Below, in pieces: positions 1-9,462 of a stretch of 64,000 nt of DNA (the first letter of the stretch is position 1; each line of letters begins with the position of its first letter). The notes under the pieces were generated by a model. That model searched no databases. It saw only the letters and a list, made by a program, of their open reading frames with translations, and was not told where the DNA came from. The translations under genes and the position numbers were made by a program. This DNA is from Legionella israelensis (lineage in GTDB: Bacteria; Pseudomonadota; Gammaproteobacteria; Legionellales; Legionellaceae), in the NCBI RefSeq assembly GCF_004571175.1, contig NZ_CP038273.1:620001-684000 (forward strand), written 5' to 3'.

Positions 1-2019
1 AGTTTGTCCTAAACCAAGTCCGATGTCTTCTTCACGGATAGAGGAATGCTCTTTAAAAACAGCTGCCTGAACATGAGTTTTAGGTCGAACTTCCTCTAAT
101 AATGACTCAGGTAATTCGCGTAAGAATCGTGAAGGACGATGGTATTCTTCGCGTCCAAACTGACGGCGGACCTCGGCATATGATAGTATCAGTCTTTCCA
201 TAGCACGCGTCATGCCTACGTAACATAGTCGACGCTCCTCTTCAAGACGCCCTGGTTCTTCAATGGATTTTTTGGCAGGAAAAACGCCTTCTTCCATACC
301 GACCAAAAACACCAAAGGAAACTCCAGTCCTTTTGCCGCATGAAATGTCATTAAATGAACATAATTCTCATGCTCATCAGCCTGCATTTCCCCGGCTTCA
401 AGAGAAGCATGGGCCAGAAATCCCATAAGCGGTGGTAAATCATCGTCCGTCTGTTCATAACGATATTGCCGAGCAGCGTTAACCAGTTCCTGCAGGTTTT
501 CCAATTTGGATTCTGATTTATCCCCTTTAAGCCTGGTAAAATGCTCATGCAAACCACTCAAATGAACGACTTCTGCAATTTGCTCATCCAATTCCATCCC
601 TGCCGTATCCTGCTGCATTTTTTTGATCAAGCCTGTAAATTTTGCCAGCGACATGGCTGCCCTCTGTGACAATAAGCCATCATCACTCATTTTTCCCGCT
701 GCCTGCCATAAAGAACACTCCTCAGATTTGGCAAAATGACGAAGCTCTTCCAGCGTTTTTTCGCCAATACCGCGTGCAGGGAAATTCACTATCCGTTCAA
801 AAGCCGTATCATCATCTTGATTCACCAGCAAACGCAGATAAGCAAGAGCATCCTTGATTTCAGCACGCTCAAAAAAGCGAAGACCACCATGAATACGATA
901 AATTATGCCGGCACGCAATAAGGCTTCCTCAAGAACACGTGACTGGGCATTGGAACGATACAAAATGGCAATATCATCAGCACTGGCGCCCTTTTCCAAT
1001 TCAGATCGAATACGTTCACTGATGAAACGAGCTTCTTCAAGCTCATTAAAGGCGCTGAAAACAAGGATTTTTTCGCCTTCTGCCCCTTGTGTCCATAAAT
1101 TCTTACCCATACGGGAACGATTATGGGTAATTAAGGCATTTGCTGCATCCAGAATGGTCGAAGTAGAACGATAATTCTGCTCCAGGCGGAAAATATCCGT
1201 ATCTTTAAAATCACGGGAAAATTGCTGAATATTTTCTATTTTTGCTCCACGCCATCCATAAATAGACTGATCGTCATCACCAACGGCCATCACAGGCGTC
1301 TGAGATCCAGCCAATAAACGAATCCAGGCATATTGAATGGTATTGGTATCCTGAAATTCATCAACTAGAATTGCCTGAAATCGACTCTGATAGTGAGCCA
1401 ACAGTTCAGAGTTATTACGCAACATTTCATGGGTTCGTAACAGTAATTCAGCAAAATCTATTACACCTGCTGTCTGACAAGTTTGTTCGTAAGCCCGGTA
1501 AATACGTATCAGAGTCTGAGTTGGACCGTAATGCAAAGGATCGATATGCTGTGGTCTCAATCCTTCGTCTTTTTTACTGTTGATAAAAGATTGTACTTGT
1601 TTTACAGGCCATTGATCCACATCAAGATTAAGGGAAGTGATCACTCTTTTTATCACACGTGCCTGATCTTCGCTATCAAGGATGTGAAACTGCTCGGGTA
1701 GCCCGGCTTCAGTATAGTGCCGACGTAAAAGTCTGTGACACAAACCATGGAATGTCCCTACCCATAAGCCTAACACCGGAGTTGACAGCATCGCATTCAA
1801 ACGAGCTTTCATTTCACCGGCTGCCTTATTGGTAAAAGTGACCGCTAACAGAGCATGTGGAGACAAATCCATTTCTTCAATCAACCAGGCAATTCGACTG
1901 ACCAATACTTTTGTTTTTCCACTTCCTGCGCCGGCTAAGACCAATATGTTTCCCAAAGGTGCGGTAACAGCCTTGCGCTGTTTTTCATTAAGTCCTTCGA
2001 GCAAAGCTCTTATTGTCAT
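1..2019 (-). CDS. uvrD: DNA helicase II UvrD (3' end outside window)
   Basis: SF1A 3'-5' DNA helicase of nucleotide excision and mismatch repair. Read on the minus strand from ATG at 2019, the frame is open to base 1, giving 673 residues; UvrD is usually about 720, so roughly the last 50 residues lie beyond the window. Visible helicase motifs: Walker A AGAGSGKT near residue 31, the DEFQDTN Walker B motif, GDDDQSIYGWRGA, and an ARGIGEKTL-type region further on. The gene is divergent from the hydrolase at 2237 across about 217 bp. Identification rests on motif order and full-length collinearity. Confidence 0.96.
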   Translation of the reverse strand, partial: MTIRALLEGLNEKQRKAVTAPLGNILVLAGAGSGKTKVLVSRIAWLIEEMDLSPHALLAVTFTNKAAGEMKARLNAMLSTPVLGLWVGTFHGLCHRLLRRHYTEAGLPEQFHILDSEDQARVIKRVITSLNLDVDQWPVKQVQSFINSKKDEGLRPQHIDPLHYGPTQTLIRIYRAYEQTCQTAGVIDFAELLLRTHEMLRNNSELLAHYQSRFQAILVDEFQDTNTIQYAWIRLLAGSQTPVMAVGDDDQSIYGWRGAKIENIQQFSRDFKDTDIFRLEQNYRSTSTILDAANALITHNRSRMGKNLWTQGAEGEKILVFSAFNELEEARFISERIRSELEKGASADDIAILYRSNAQSRVLEEALLRAGIIYRIHGGLRFFERAEIKDALAYLRLLVNQDDDTAFERIVNFPARGIGEKTLEELRHFAKSEECSLWQAAGKMSDDGLLSQRAAMSLAKFTGLIKKMQQDTAGMELDEQIAEVVHLSGLHEHFTRLKGDKSESKLENLQELVNAARQYRYEQTDDDLPPLMGFLAHASLEAGEMQADEHENYVHLMTFHAAKGLEFPLVFLVGMEEGVFPAKKSIEEPGRLEEERRLCYVGMTRAMERLILSYAEVRRQFGREEYHRPSRFLRELPESLLEEVRPKTHVQAAVFKEHSSIREEDIGLGLGQT

Positions 2020-2236
2020 AAATCAATTCCAACTAAAAAACTAAATGCCATTATCTTAAATTTAGCAGTTAAATACAAAGTTTTGCCCACACAACTGCTA
2101 TTCTCTATATTTGTTTATCCTCTTGCTCAATGCACTTATATCTACTCTTTGTAAGCACTGTAAAGTTTAAGCTTGAATTATAAACTGTTTCCATGGTCAA
2201 CTATATTTAAATGGACGACGATTTTTAAGGAAAACC

Positions 2237-3196
2237 ATGCAAATTCTTTATCCATCGATTAAACCTTACGCCACCCATCAATTACCTGTTGGAAAGCCGC
2301 ATGTATTATATATTGAGGAAACCGGAAACAGGGAAGGCATTCCCGTGATGATCCTTCACGCAGGACCCGGGGCAGGTGGCAGCAACCACTTGCGACGCTT
2401 TTTTGACCCCCGTCATTATCGAATTATTCTTTTTGATCAGCGAGGATGCGGACGTTCTACGCCTCACGCAGAAACACGTGATAATTCTACTCCGGCCTTA
2501 CTCGATGATATAGAAGCCATTCGCGCCCATTTGCAGCTTAATCATTTTGTTCTTTTTGGTGGCGGCTGGGGATCCTTGCTGGCCTTACTGTATGCCGAGC
2601 TTTATCCTCAGAACGTCACGGCCCTGTTATTGCACCAGATCTTTCTGGGGCGACAACAGGATATAGACTGGTTATATAAATTTGGCGCTAATCAGGTTTA
2701 TCCGGATTACTGGCAAGAATTCAGTCAATTCGTGCCAGAAGACCAACTTGATAACATTCCTCTTTACTATGCTGAATGTTTACAAGGCAATAATGAGCTG
2801 GCCAGGATGAGTGCTGCGAAAAACTGGGCCCTCTGGCAAGCACGATGTAGCTCTATGCAACCTCATCTTAATGTGATTGATCAGTACAGTGATCCACATT
2901 TTGCTCTTGCCTTATCCACATTAGAATCCCATTTCATCTCTCACCGATATTTCATTGAGGAAGGACAAATTTTAGAAAATGCCCACAAGATACGACATAT
3001 TCCCGCTTATTTAATCCATGGCCGTTACGATATGATCTGTCCTCTGACAGGAGCCTGGGCGCTTCACCAATTACTCCCGGCATCAAGTCTTCGCATTATT
3101 CGGGATGCAGGGCATTCGGATCAGGAACCAGGAATCATTGATGCTCTGATTCAGGCCAGTGTGGAAATCTGCAAACAAAATATGGACGCTTGTTAA
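2237..3196 (+). CDS. Proline iminopeptidase homologue lacking the catalytic serine
   Basis: Alpha/beta-hydrolase of the proline iminopeptidase (Pip, S33) family, 319 residues, the normal length. Family landmarks: HAGPGAGG (41-48, usually HGGPGGG), DQRGCGRS (67-74), HGRYDMICP (261-269) and DAGHS (290-294). The nucleophile elbow, normally GGSWGS, reads GGGWGS (108-113): codon 110 is GGC (Gly) where the catalytic Ser should be. The Asp (265) and His (293) of the triad are kept. The segment usually AWSVWEG, whose Glu binds the substrate amino group, reads NWALWQA. The fold is probably intact but aminopeptidase activity is doubtful. Start ATG is preceded by AAGGAAAACC. Confidence 0.9.
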   Translation: MQILYPSIKPYATHQLPVGKPHVLYIEETGNREGIPVMILHAGPGAGGSNHLRRFFDPRHYRIILFDQRGCGRSTPHAETRDNSTPALLDDIEAIRAHLQLNHFVLFGGGWGSLLALLYAELYPQNVTALLLHQIFLGRQQDIDWLYKFGANQVYPDYWQEFSQFVPEDQLDNIPLYYAECLQGNNELARMSAAKNWALWQARCSSMQPHLNVIDQYSDPHFALALSTLESHFISHRYFIEEGQILENAHKIRHIPAYLIHGRYDMICPLTGAWALHQLLPASSLRIIRDAGHSDQEPGIIDALIQASVEICKQNMDAC

Positions 3197-3304
3197 TTTT
3201 TGAAACGAGCAGACTATACCTACAATCACATGCCGTTAATTTCATTTTTAAAACTTGGTTTTCTGTTGTAAGATAATTTTATAAGAAAAATAAACTGATA
3301 AATC

Positions 3305-4126
3305 ATGCGATTAATTCCACCTGTTTTGACCTTAATTGGTTCAGTTTTACTGTGTTCCTGTATTCATAAAGGACCTAATCCGGATGATCCTTATGAACCG
3401 ATTAACAGGGAAATATATAAGTTTAATATGGCCTTTGATGCAACCATGTTAAAGCCTGTGGCAAAAATCTATAAGGCCGTTCTTCCCGGCAAGATTCGTG
3501 AAGGCATCAATAACGCCTATAATAACGTCAATATGATACCTACTACAGCCAACGATCTACTGCAGGCAGAATGGGGTTACGCACTGAAAGACAGTTGGCG
3601 ATTCATTATCAACTCCACTTTTGGCATTGCTGGTATTTGGGATCCGGCAGCAAAATGGGGTCTGCCACCTCGCAGCAATGACTTAGGGATTACCCTGGCT
3701 AAATGGGGTGACAAAAAATCCCCCTATATTGTCATTCCTTTTTTGGGACCAAGTACTATTCGTGACGGGATGGGGATGATGTTTGAGTATTCCTTATTGA
3801 CTCCTTACCCTTATATCGAAGATCAAGTGGTGCTTTATTCTTTACTGGGTTTACGATACGTGGATCTGCGCTCTCAACTGTTAGATACGGAACGCTTAAT
3901 GAGTCAGGCTCTGGACCAGTATGCTTTTCTTCGAGATGCTTACCTGCAACACCGTCAATATCAAATTACAGGCCAACAACAGGGAGGAGAACTGGGAGCT
4001 TTATATGTAGATGAAGAGGAAGAGTTAGGCGACTTTATTGATGATGAGCCAGCGCCCACAGACAACAATTCCTTGAAGCCAACCGAGCAGGAAAAAAATG
4101 CTGCACGTCACCCTGTATCAGCCTGA
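3305..4126 (+). CDS. mlaA: MlaA/VacJ outer-membrane lipoprotein
   Basis: Outer-membrane lipoprotein that removes phospholipids from the outer leaflet in the Mla lipid-asymmetry pathway. A hydrophobic signal ends in LCSC, with C19 as the predicted lipidated residue, followed by the family hallmark DPYEPINR (28-35). The MlaA core runs to about residue 225. The last 45 residues form an acidic low-complexity tail (DEEEELGDFIDDE) that many homologues lack. The gene overlaps trmL by 29 bp, so the two are probably co-transcribed. The MlaFEDCB transporter genes are not in this window. Confidence 0.93.
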   Translation: MRLIPPVLTLIGSVLLCSCIHKGPNPDDPYEPINREIYKFNMAFDATMLKPVAKIYKAVLPGKIREGINNAYNNVNMIPTTANDLLQAEWGYALKDSWRFIINSTFGIAGIWDPAAKWGLPPRSNDLGITLAKWGDKKSPYIVIPFLGPSTIRDGMGMMFEYSLLTPYPYIEDQVVLYSLLGLRYVDLRSQLLDTERLMSQALDQYAFLRDAYLQHRQYQITGQQQGGELGALYVDEEEELGDFIDDEPAPTDNNSLKPTEQEKNAARHPVSA

Positions 4127-4553
4127 AATACCGCCAAATACAGGAAACATAATACGTTTATGTGCAAACAGTGGCGCCAGGTTGCATCTTATTCATCCTC
4201 TTGGCTTCACTCTGGATGATAAACGAATGCGGAGAGCTGGCCTGGATTATCATGAATGGGCAACGGTCATACATTATGACAGCGAAGAGGCTTTTGTTGA
4301 ACAAAATCAGCAAAGACGGATTTTTGCCTGCTCCACAAAAGGTAACACTCGTTATACGGATATTGTTTATCAAGACGAAGATATGTTGCTGTTTGGTCCT
4401 GAAACACGTGGACTTCCAGAAAAATTGCGCCATTTGTTCCAGAGCATTCGCATCCCTATGTGTGAGCAAAGCCGCAGTCTTAATCTGTCCAATTCTGTCG
4501 CTATTATCTTGTTTGAAGCATGGCGACAATGTGAATTTATGGGGAGCGAATAG
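4098..4553 (+). CDS. trmL: tRNA (cytidine/uridine-34-2'-O)-methyltransferase TrmL
   Basis: SPOUT-class methyltransferase that 2'-O-methylates the wobble nucleotide of leucine tRNAs. It has 151 residues; the family is about 155. Signatures: PEIPPNTGNIIRLC (9-22), FGPETRGLP (99-107) and SLNLSNSVA (127-135), which form the trefoil-knot AdoMet site. It starts inside the 3' end of mlaA and its own 3' end overlaps the convergent gshB by 17 bp, so there is no room for a dedicated terminator. Confidence 0.95.
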   Translation: MLHVTLYQPEIPPNTGNIIRLCANSGARLHLIHPLGFTLDDKRMRRAGLDYHEWATVIHYDSEEAFVEQNQQRRIFACSTKGNTRYTDIVYQDEDMLLFGPETRGLPEKLRHLFQSIRIPMCEQSRSLNLSNSVAIILFEAWRQCEFMGSE

Positions 4554-5487
4554 CAGCAAGATGACGTAAAAAATCTCCTGCTATATCGAGATGGGTTTCA
4601 GCAGCGATTTCCTGAATACAGGTAGGGCTGGTCACATTAACCTCTGTTAAATAATTACCGATAACATCAATACCTACAAAATACAAGCCTTTGGCTTTGA
4701 GAGTAGCGTTTATCTGCTGACATATCCACTTATCTCTTTCAGTGATTTCAACCACTTTTCCCTGAGCACCAGCCGCTAGATTTCCCCTCAATTCTCCTTT
4801 CGCTGGAATACGGGCCAGAGCATAAGGAACAGGCTCACCGTTAATCAGAAGTATACGTTTATCCCCGCTTGAGCTAATTTCAGAAATATAGGTCTGAGCC
4901 ATGACGCTTCTTGTCCCACTACCAGAAAGCATCTCCAAAATGACCGACAAGTTTCTGCCAGCGGCATCTACATGAAAAACAGATTTTCCACCCATGCCTT
5001 CCAAGGGTTTGTATATGACATTTTTGTGTTGTTGCCAAAAGGAACGTAAGCGATGAATGTCCCGGCTCACCAGAGTTTCAGGGCAGCACTGAGGAAAATT
5101 CAAGGTAAAAAATTTCTCATTGGCATCACGAAGACTTTGCGGTTTATTGGCAACCAGCACGCCATTTTTTTCAGCAAGTTCTAATGCATAGGTGGCGTAA
5201 ATGTATTCAATGTCAAAAGGAGGATCCTTACGCATTAAGATGATATCAAAATCATTGAGAGAGCGTTCCCCTAAAGGAGATATTTCTGCCCAATGTGCAG
5301 AAGTTTCATCCGTCACTCGAACAGAGTGCATACGGGCAAAGGCATTACCCTTTTGACAATAGAGATCCGCAAGCGTAAAAAAAGCACATGTCCAACCCAT
5401 GGATTGAGCGCTTTTTATCATGGCAACTGTGGAATCTTTGTAGGGCTTTATCTGTTCTAAAGGATCCATGAGCACGGCCAGTCTCAT
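4537..5487 (-). CDS. gshB: Glutathione synthetase
   Basis: ATP-grasp ligase for the second step of glutathione synthesis (gamma-Glu-Cys + Gly). 316 residues, typical for GshB. The N-terminus DPLEQIKPYKDSTVAM, the ATP-grasp loop KPLEGMGGKSVF and the C-terminal VNVTSPTCIQEI segment are characteristic. The ATG shares one base with the stop of gshA (TAATG) and follows GGAGGAGAA, so the two genes are translationally coupled. Confidence 0.96.
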   Translation of the reverse strand: MRLAVLMDPLEQIKPYKDSTVAMIKSAQSMGWTCAFFTLADLYCQKGNAFARMHSVRVTDETSAHWAEISPLGERSLNDFDIILMRKDPPFDIEYIYATYALELAEKNGVLVANKPQSLRDANEKFFTLNFPQCCPETLVSRDIHRLRSFWQQHKNVIYKPLEGMGGKSVFHVDAAGRNLSVILEMLSGSGTRSVMAQTYISEISSSGDKRILLINGEPVPYALARIPAKGELRGNLAAGAQGKVVEITERDKWICQQINATLKAKGLYFVGIDVIGNYLTEVNVTSPTCIQEIAAETHLDIAGDFLRHLAAIRSP

Positions 5488-6785
5488 TATTCTCCTCCAA
5501 TGGCAGCAATTTCTCTGGCGGCTGCAAGCGTTGCCAATCGGGCAATAACTCCATAAGCATAAAAACGATTGGTGGAATCAGCGGGGGCCAGGTCATCTCT
5601 GGGTGTATTACAAGGTTCAGCGAAAGCCAAAGGCTCAAAATGCATACCCGGGGCATTTAAATTTTCATCTTTTCCTTTACTCTGATGCACACGATAAAAA
5701 CCTCCCACCACGTATTGACCGATCATATAAACTACCGGTTCAGCCACCGCTCCATCAGGCATGGTTTCAAAGCTGTGCACACCTTCCTGAATAATGACTC
5801 GCTCGACTTTTTGACTGCCTTTCGTGGCCGCCATTCCTTTGCGTTGTTTTCGATTCATATTTCTGATTTGATCTCCACTTTGCACCATCATGACTGACAT
5901 TCCGTAGGTTCCGCTATCTGCCTTTACAGCCACAAAAGGTGTGTCCTCAATATAGTAATCGCTGTACTTCCATTTAATCGCATCCAGAAGTTTATCGACT
6001 TGCTCGGCAAGTTCCTCTACTCCCTCCTGAGCCATAAAATCAACACCTTCCACAAAAGAGAAATAAGGGTTAATTAACCAGGGGTCAATTTGAATCAATT
6101 CAGCAAATTCTCTGGCCACCACCTCGAAAAATTGAAAATGACTGGATTTCAACCTTGAGGTCCATCCCAGTTTTGCGGTAGGTCTGATTCGTTGATTCAA
6201 ACCCTGCAATATCTCAGGAACACCGGAAGACAAGTCGTTATTCAATAACAACAAACAAGGATTAAAATTATCCAGACCTACTTTATCACCTTGTCGCTGA
6301 AGCGGTTCCAGCAATACCGTGTTGCCCTTGTCCACTTCGATTTCCACAGGTTCTTTCAATAGCGGGTCCAGGCTGCCGATACGTACTATAAATCCGGCTT
6401 TAACAAAAATATCCCTCAACACAGTCAGGCTTTGCATGTAAAATTTGTTACGGGTATGACTTTCCGGAAGCAGCAAAATACGAGTACAATCGGGGATGTA
6501 GTCAATAAGAGCAGCCTGGGCTGCCTGAATACATAAAGGTAAAAAATCAGGATTTAAATTATTAAAACCGGCGGGGAACAAGTTAGTATCTACCGGTGAC
6601 AGTTTCAATTTTGCGTGACGCAAGTCCACAGAAGAAGTCAAAGGAGGTGGTGTCTCCTGCCATTTTTTGCGAAACCAGGCTTCAATAATGGCAATATTAT
6701 TCAGTAAAACTTCCTCGATATGATGCAAAGGACCTTTATGAATCGTTGCCAAATTAGGGACCGGATTTACATTAGCATGCATCAT
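5487..6785 (-). CDS. gshA: Glutamate-cysteine ligase, ATP-grasp-like (Acidithiobacillus type)
   Basis: First enzyme of glutathione synthesis. 432 residues, resembling the family first described in Acidithiobacillus ferrooxidans rather than the E. coli GshA fold. Recognised by segments such as KADSGTYGMSVMMV, VIIQEGV and EPVVYMIG and by its position directly ahead of gshB. The pair forms a complete two-step glutathione operon. The function assignment leans on this context as well as on sequence. Confidence 0.9.
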   Translation of the reverse strand: MMHANVNPVPNLATIHKGPLHHIEEVLLNNIAIIEAWFRKKWQETPPPLTSSVDLRHAKLKLSPVDTNLFPAGFNNLNPDFLPLCIQAAQAALIDYIPDCTRILLLPESHTRNKFYMQSLTVLRDIFVKAGFIVRIGSLDPLLKEPVEIEVDKGNTVLLEPLQRQGDKVGLDNFNPCLLLLNNDLSSGVPEILQGLNQRIRPTAKLGWTSRLKSSHFQFFEVVAREFAELIQIDPWLINPYFSFVEGVDFMAQEGVEELAEQVDKLLDAIKWKYSDYYIEDTPFVAVKADSGTYGMSVMMVQSGDQIRNMNRKQRKGMAATKGSQKVERVIIQEGVHSFETMPDGAVAEPVVYMIGQYVVGGFYRVHQSKGKDENLNAPGMHFEPLAFAEPCNTPRDDLAPADSTNRFYAYGVIARLATLAAAREIAAIGGE

Positions 6786-7075
6786 TGCTCCAACTGTTAA
6801 AGAAGACTGGATATTACCTCAAATCCATATGCATCGCCAATGAAGATGTAAGCTTAGAACGTGATTGAAAGGAGCTGAAGGCGAACACTTTCAATCGCAC
6901 CTAATTTAGCGATTCATTATTTTCCAGCACTGCAAGCTTAAAATCTCAAACCAACTCATGTTATTGAGGAATATCTACCATTATAGCCAAAAGTACAGAA
7001 GAAAATTTGTGAGCCTACTTCCCTTTTATATCATACTCACGTAAGTTATACTTTCATTATTTTGAGATAATAAAT

Positions 7076-7969
7076 GTGTTTAAAATAAGCACTTTAAAGT
7101 CCTTATTATTGTTAATCTTACTTGGATTTATCTGGGGCTCTGGTTATTCTCTGGCCAAATATGCCATGACTCATGGCGTTCCTCCCTTAGGATATGCTTT
7201 CTGGCAAGCTTTAGGTCCCGCTGTTTTACTGTTCTCTGTTTGTTTTGCTTCTCGACAATACAGTCCGCTTCAAAAGACTAACTGGCCTTATTTTATTATC
7301 TGCGGCTTAATTGGCATCGCCATTCCTAACACCAATATGTATTTCATTTCCAGTCATATTTCTGCAGGGATGTTAGCCGTATTGGTAAATACCGTTCCTC
7401 TGATGGTTTATCCCTTAGCTTTAGTCAGCGGGCTGGAAAAGCCTGATTTTTGTCGTTTTTTCGCTTTGATCCTTGGTATGGTCGGTATCGTTCTCATCAT
7501 CAAACCGGCTTCACATCCTATCGTCAGCGGATGGAGCCTGCTTGCCTTGCTCAGTCCTCTGGCTTTTGCCATCTGCTCAATTTATATAGCAAAATATAAA
7601 CCTTCGAAAGTCAACTCACTGCAAGCTGCAACCGGTATGTTGATTGCTGCATCTCTATTGCTTACACCGCTCGTTTTTCAACAAAAGGCTTTTTATCCTT
7701 TAACCCCCCCTTTTACCCTGACCAAGCAGGTGATTTTATTGGAAATCATCCTCTCCAGCATAGGTTATCTCATTTTTTTCATGTTAATCCGTCTGGCAGG
7801 TCCCGTTTTTTACAGTTTAACCGGCGGAATAGTAGCTTTAACCGGTCTTTTCTGGGGGTATATTGTTTTTGCTGAAAAACCCGATTTTTCACAGATGATG
7901 GCTGTAAGCTGCATTATTGCGGCTATTTTTCTGTTATCATGGCGACAATCAAAACAACAGGGAGTATGA
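7076..7969 (+). CDS. EamA/DMT-superfamily permease
   Basis: Inner-membrane transporter of the drug/metabolite superfamily, 297 residues, with about ten hydrophobic segments arranged as two EamA repeats (first repeat begins LLLILLGFIWGSGYSLAKY). Substrate cannot be predicted. The start is GTG at 7076: the ATG two bases earlier is in another frame and stops at once. The next gene starts 4 bp after the stop, so the gene probably heads a three-gene unit with the small membrane protein and the rhodanese. Confidence 0.85.
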   Translation: MFKISTLKSLLLLILLGFIWGSGYSLAKYAMTHGVPPLGYAFWQALGPAVLLFSVCFASRQYSPLQKTNWPYFIICGLIGIAIPNTNMYFISSHISAGMLAVLVNTVPLMVYPLALVSGLEKPDFCRFFALILGMVGIVLIIKPASHPIVSGWSLLALLSPLAFAICSIYIAKYKPSKVNSLQAATGMLIAASLLLTPLVFQQKAFYPLTPPFTLTKQVILLEIILSSIGYLIFFMLIRLAGPVFYSLTGGIVALTGLFWGYIVFAEKPDFSQMMAVSCIIAAIFLLSWRQSKQQGV

Positions 7970-7973
7970 ATTC

Positions 7974-8249
7974 ATGTTGACGGAATTTACTCAACAATAC
8001 GGTAACCAGATTCAGAATTTTATGATTTTGCTCATGCTGGTTAATGCTATTCTTCACGTTATTTTTGCCGGAGGAATCGCACGCGATGCCGGTAATTTAT
8101 ATAAAATCGGTCAAAAAACAGCCCTTGTTTCCGCACCCACCTGGGCTTTTGCCACCTTAATCGGTGGAGTGATAGTTGCTGCCATTTATTGGTTTATTCA
8201 TCACTCAACGTTAACACGCCCAGTCAGCCGGGAAAAAAATTATGAATGA
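7974..8249 (+). CDS. Small two-helix membrane protein, unknown function
   Basis: 91 residues from ATG at 7974, chosen because AGGGAG lies about 10 bp upstream; an in-frame upstream start at 7917 would run inside the permease gene. Two hydrophobic stretches (about residues 14-31 and 53-74) flank a short loop containing GGIARDAGNLYKIG. No family recognised. It overlaps the rhodanese gene by 8 bp, implying translational coupling. Confidence 0.75.
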   Translation: MLTEFTQQYGNQIQNFMILLMLVNAILHVIFAGGIARDAGNLYKIGQKTALVSAPTWAFATLIGGVIVAAIYWFIHHSTLTRPVSREKNYE

Positions 8250-8574
8250 GCAAAAAATCAAAACCATTGATGTCCATCTGCTGAAAGAATTAAAGCAAAA
8301 TAATCCAGGGCTTTGCCTCATCGATGTACGAGAACATCATGAATGGCGGTCATTGCGTATACCAGGTGCTTTGCATATCCCGAAGGATGAAATTCCCCAT
8401 TGCATCAGCCAAACCATACCCGATAAAACGCAACCCGTTTATCTTCATTGCAAATCCGGTGTACGTTCTCTTTATGCAGCAAGCTGTCTGTTGGAAATGG
8501 GATATGAGGAAGTTTATTCTGTCGATGGTGGTATCATCGACTGGGCTGCCTGCGGTTATCCTGTTGAACAATAG
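8242..8574 (+). CDS. Single-domain rhodanese
   Basis: 110-residue rhodanese-like sulfurtransferase. It has LIDVREHHEW (26-35) and the active-site loop C70-K-S-G-V-R75, i.e. a complete six-residue CxxxxR persulfide loop, so it should be catalytic. No signal peptide, so cytoplasmic. It overlaps the preceding small membrane-protein gene, which suggests that the two products work together, though the physiological acceptor is unknown. Confidence 0.9.
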   Translation: MNEQKIKTIDVHLLKELKQNNPGLCLIDVREHHEWRSLRIPGALHIPKDEIPHCISQTIPDKTQPVYLHCKSGVRSLYAASCLLEMGYEEVYSVDGGIIDWAACGYPVEQ

Positions 8575-8668
8575 AACATCCTGTAACTAACGGTCAGATT
8601 TAAGTTCAAGATGGACCAAATACGGCCGTTCAACAAAAGGTTGATCTCTTACAGCTAAGCGATGACAA

Positions 8669-8690
8669 CACACCCTGCTTGCAGGGCGTG
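8669..8690. repeat. Stem-loop between convergent genes
   Basis: Arms CACaCCCTGC and GCAGGGcGTG: 6 + 3 bp with one mismatch and a 2-base loop. It sits between the rhodanese and the convergent gene ending at 8710. There is no U-tract on either strand, so it is not a classical intrinsic terminator; it may be a transcript-end or RNA-stability hairpin. Confidence 0.4.
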
Positions 8691-8709
8691 CTCATTATCC
8701 TTAAATTTT

Positions 8710-9462
8710 CTAATATGTAGGGGTTACTTTGTTCTCGTCATTCTCAGTTGTCCCCTTGGAAGTGTGATCACTCCGTCTACCAAAGTTCCAAAAACTACTG
8801 CCATGGCCTCCTGTTTTAGCTGCCTCCTCTTTTTTCTTTTGATTCTCTTCCTCTTCTTTTCTTTGCTTCACTTCTTTTATAAGTATATCAACACTATTAT
8901 CAAATATAAGATTTCTTTCAGCCGACAGAATGGCATTTCCTTTTTTCCAAAGAACGTTAAGATTGTCCAGCTTTTTAGGCGTAGAAACCCCGTATCCATT
9001 AATGTCAGAATAGATGGTGTTTTCCAGCATTACTTTTTTTGAATGAACATTAGTAAAAATTTGATCAGAAACAAATTTCATTGCAGTAGAGGTTAAACTA
9101 AAAACATCTTCCTCCCCTAATACATTCTCCTCATTAGTCCCAATGATACTGGTTAATATTCTTTGAAACTTACTGTTATCGGGACTACGAATATAATAAG
9201 TGTCTGAAATCATTTCCCTGAAAAGATAAGCAAGACCAGTAAGTGTCCTTGCTTTTATATGTGGATCCTTTCCGCTTTTATCAAGATCAGTAACAGATGA
9301 TGAATTAAGCTTATTAATGGACGCGCGCAGAAATTGAATCTCTCTCTGTCTTTCAGTGGGAAGATTTTCTTCTTCTTTAACTTTATGATACTCCATTAAC
9401 TCTTTAACACCACGCTCAAATTCATCCTTTAGCACATCAAAACTTTTAAGAGTAAATCCCAT
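8710..9462 (-). CDS. Orphan protein with E-rich C-terminal region; effector candidate
   Basis: 250 residues, no family recognised. It is hydrophilic, without signal peptide or membrane segment. Residues 195-218 are strongly charged (RKEEEENQKKKEEAA at 201-215), followed by a polar Ser/Thr/Gly/Asn tail. Acidic E-blocks near the C-terminus are a known feature of Dot/Icm substrates, so translocation is possible, but this is inference only. The ATG at 9462 has a good AAGGAG ribosome site. It stands alone between core genes, with hairpins in its leader. Confidence 0.8.
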   Translation of the reverse strand: MGFTLKSFDVLKDEFERGVKELMEYHKVKEEENLPTERQREIQFLRASINKLNSSSVTDLDKSGKDPHIKARTLTGLAYLFREMISDTYYIRSPDNSKFQRILTSIIGTNEENVLGEEDVFSLTSTAMKFVSDQIFTNVHSKKVMLENTIYSDINGYGVSTPKKLDNLNVLWKKGNAILSAERNLIFDNSVDILIKEVKQRKEEEENQKKKEEAAKTGGHGSSFWNFGRRSDHTSKGTTENDENKVTPTY

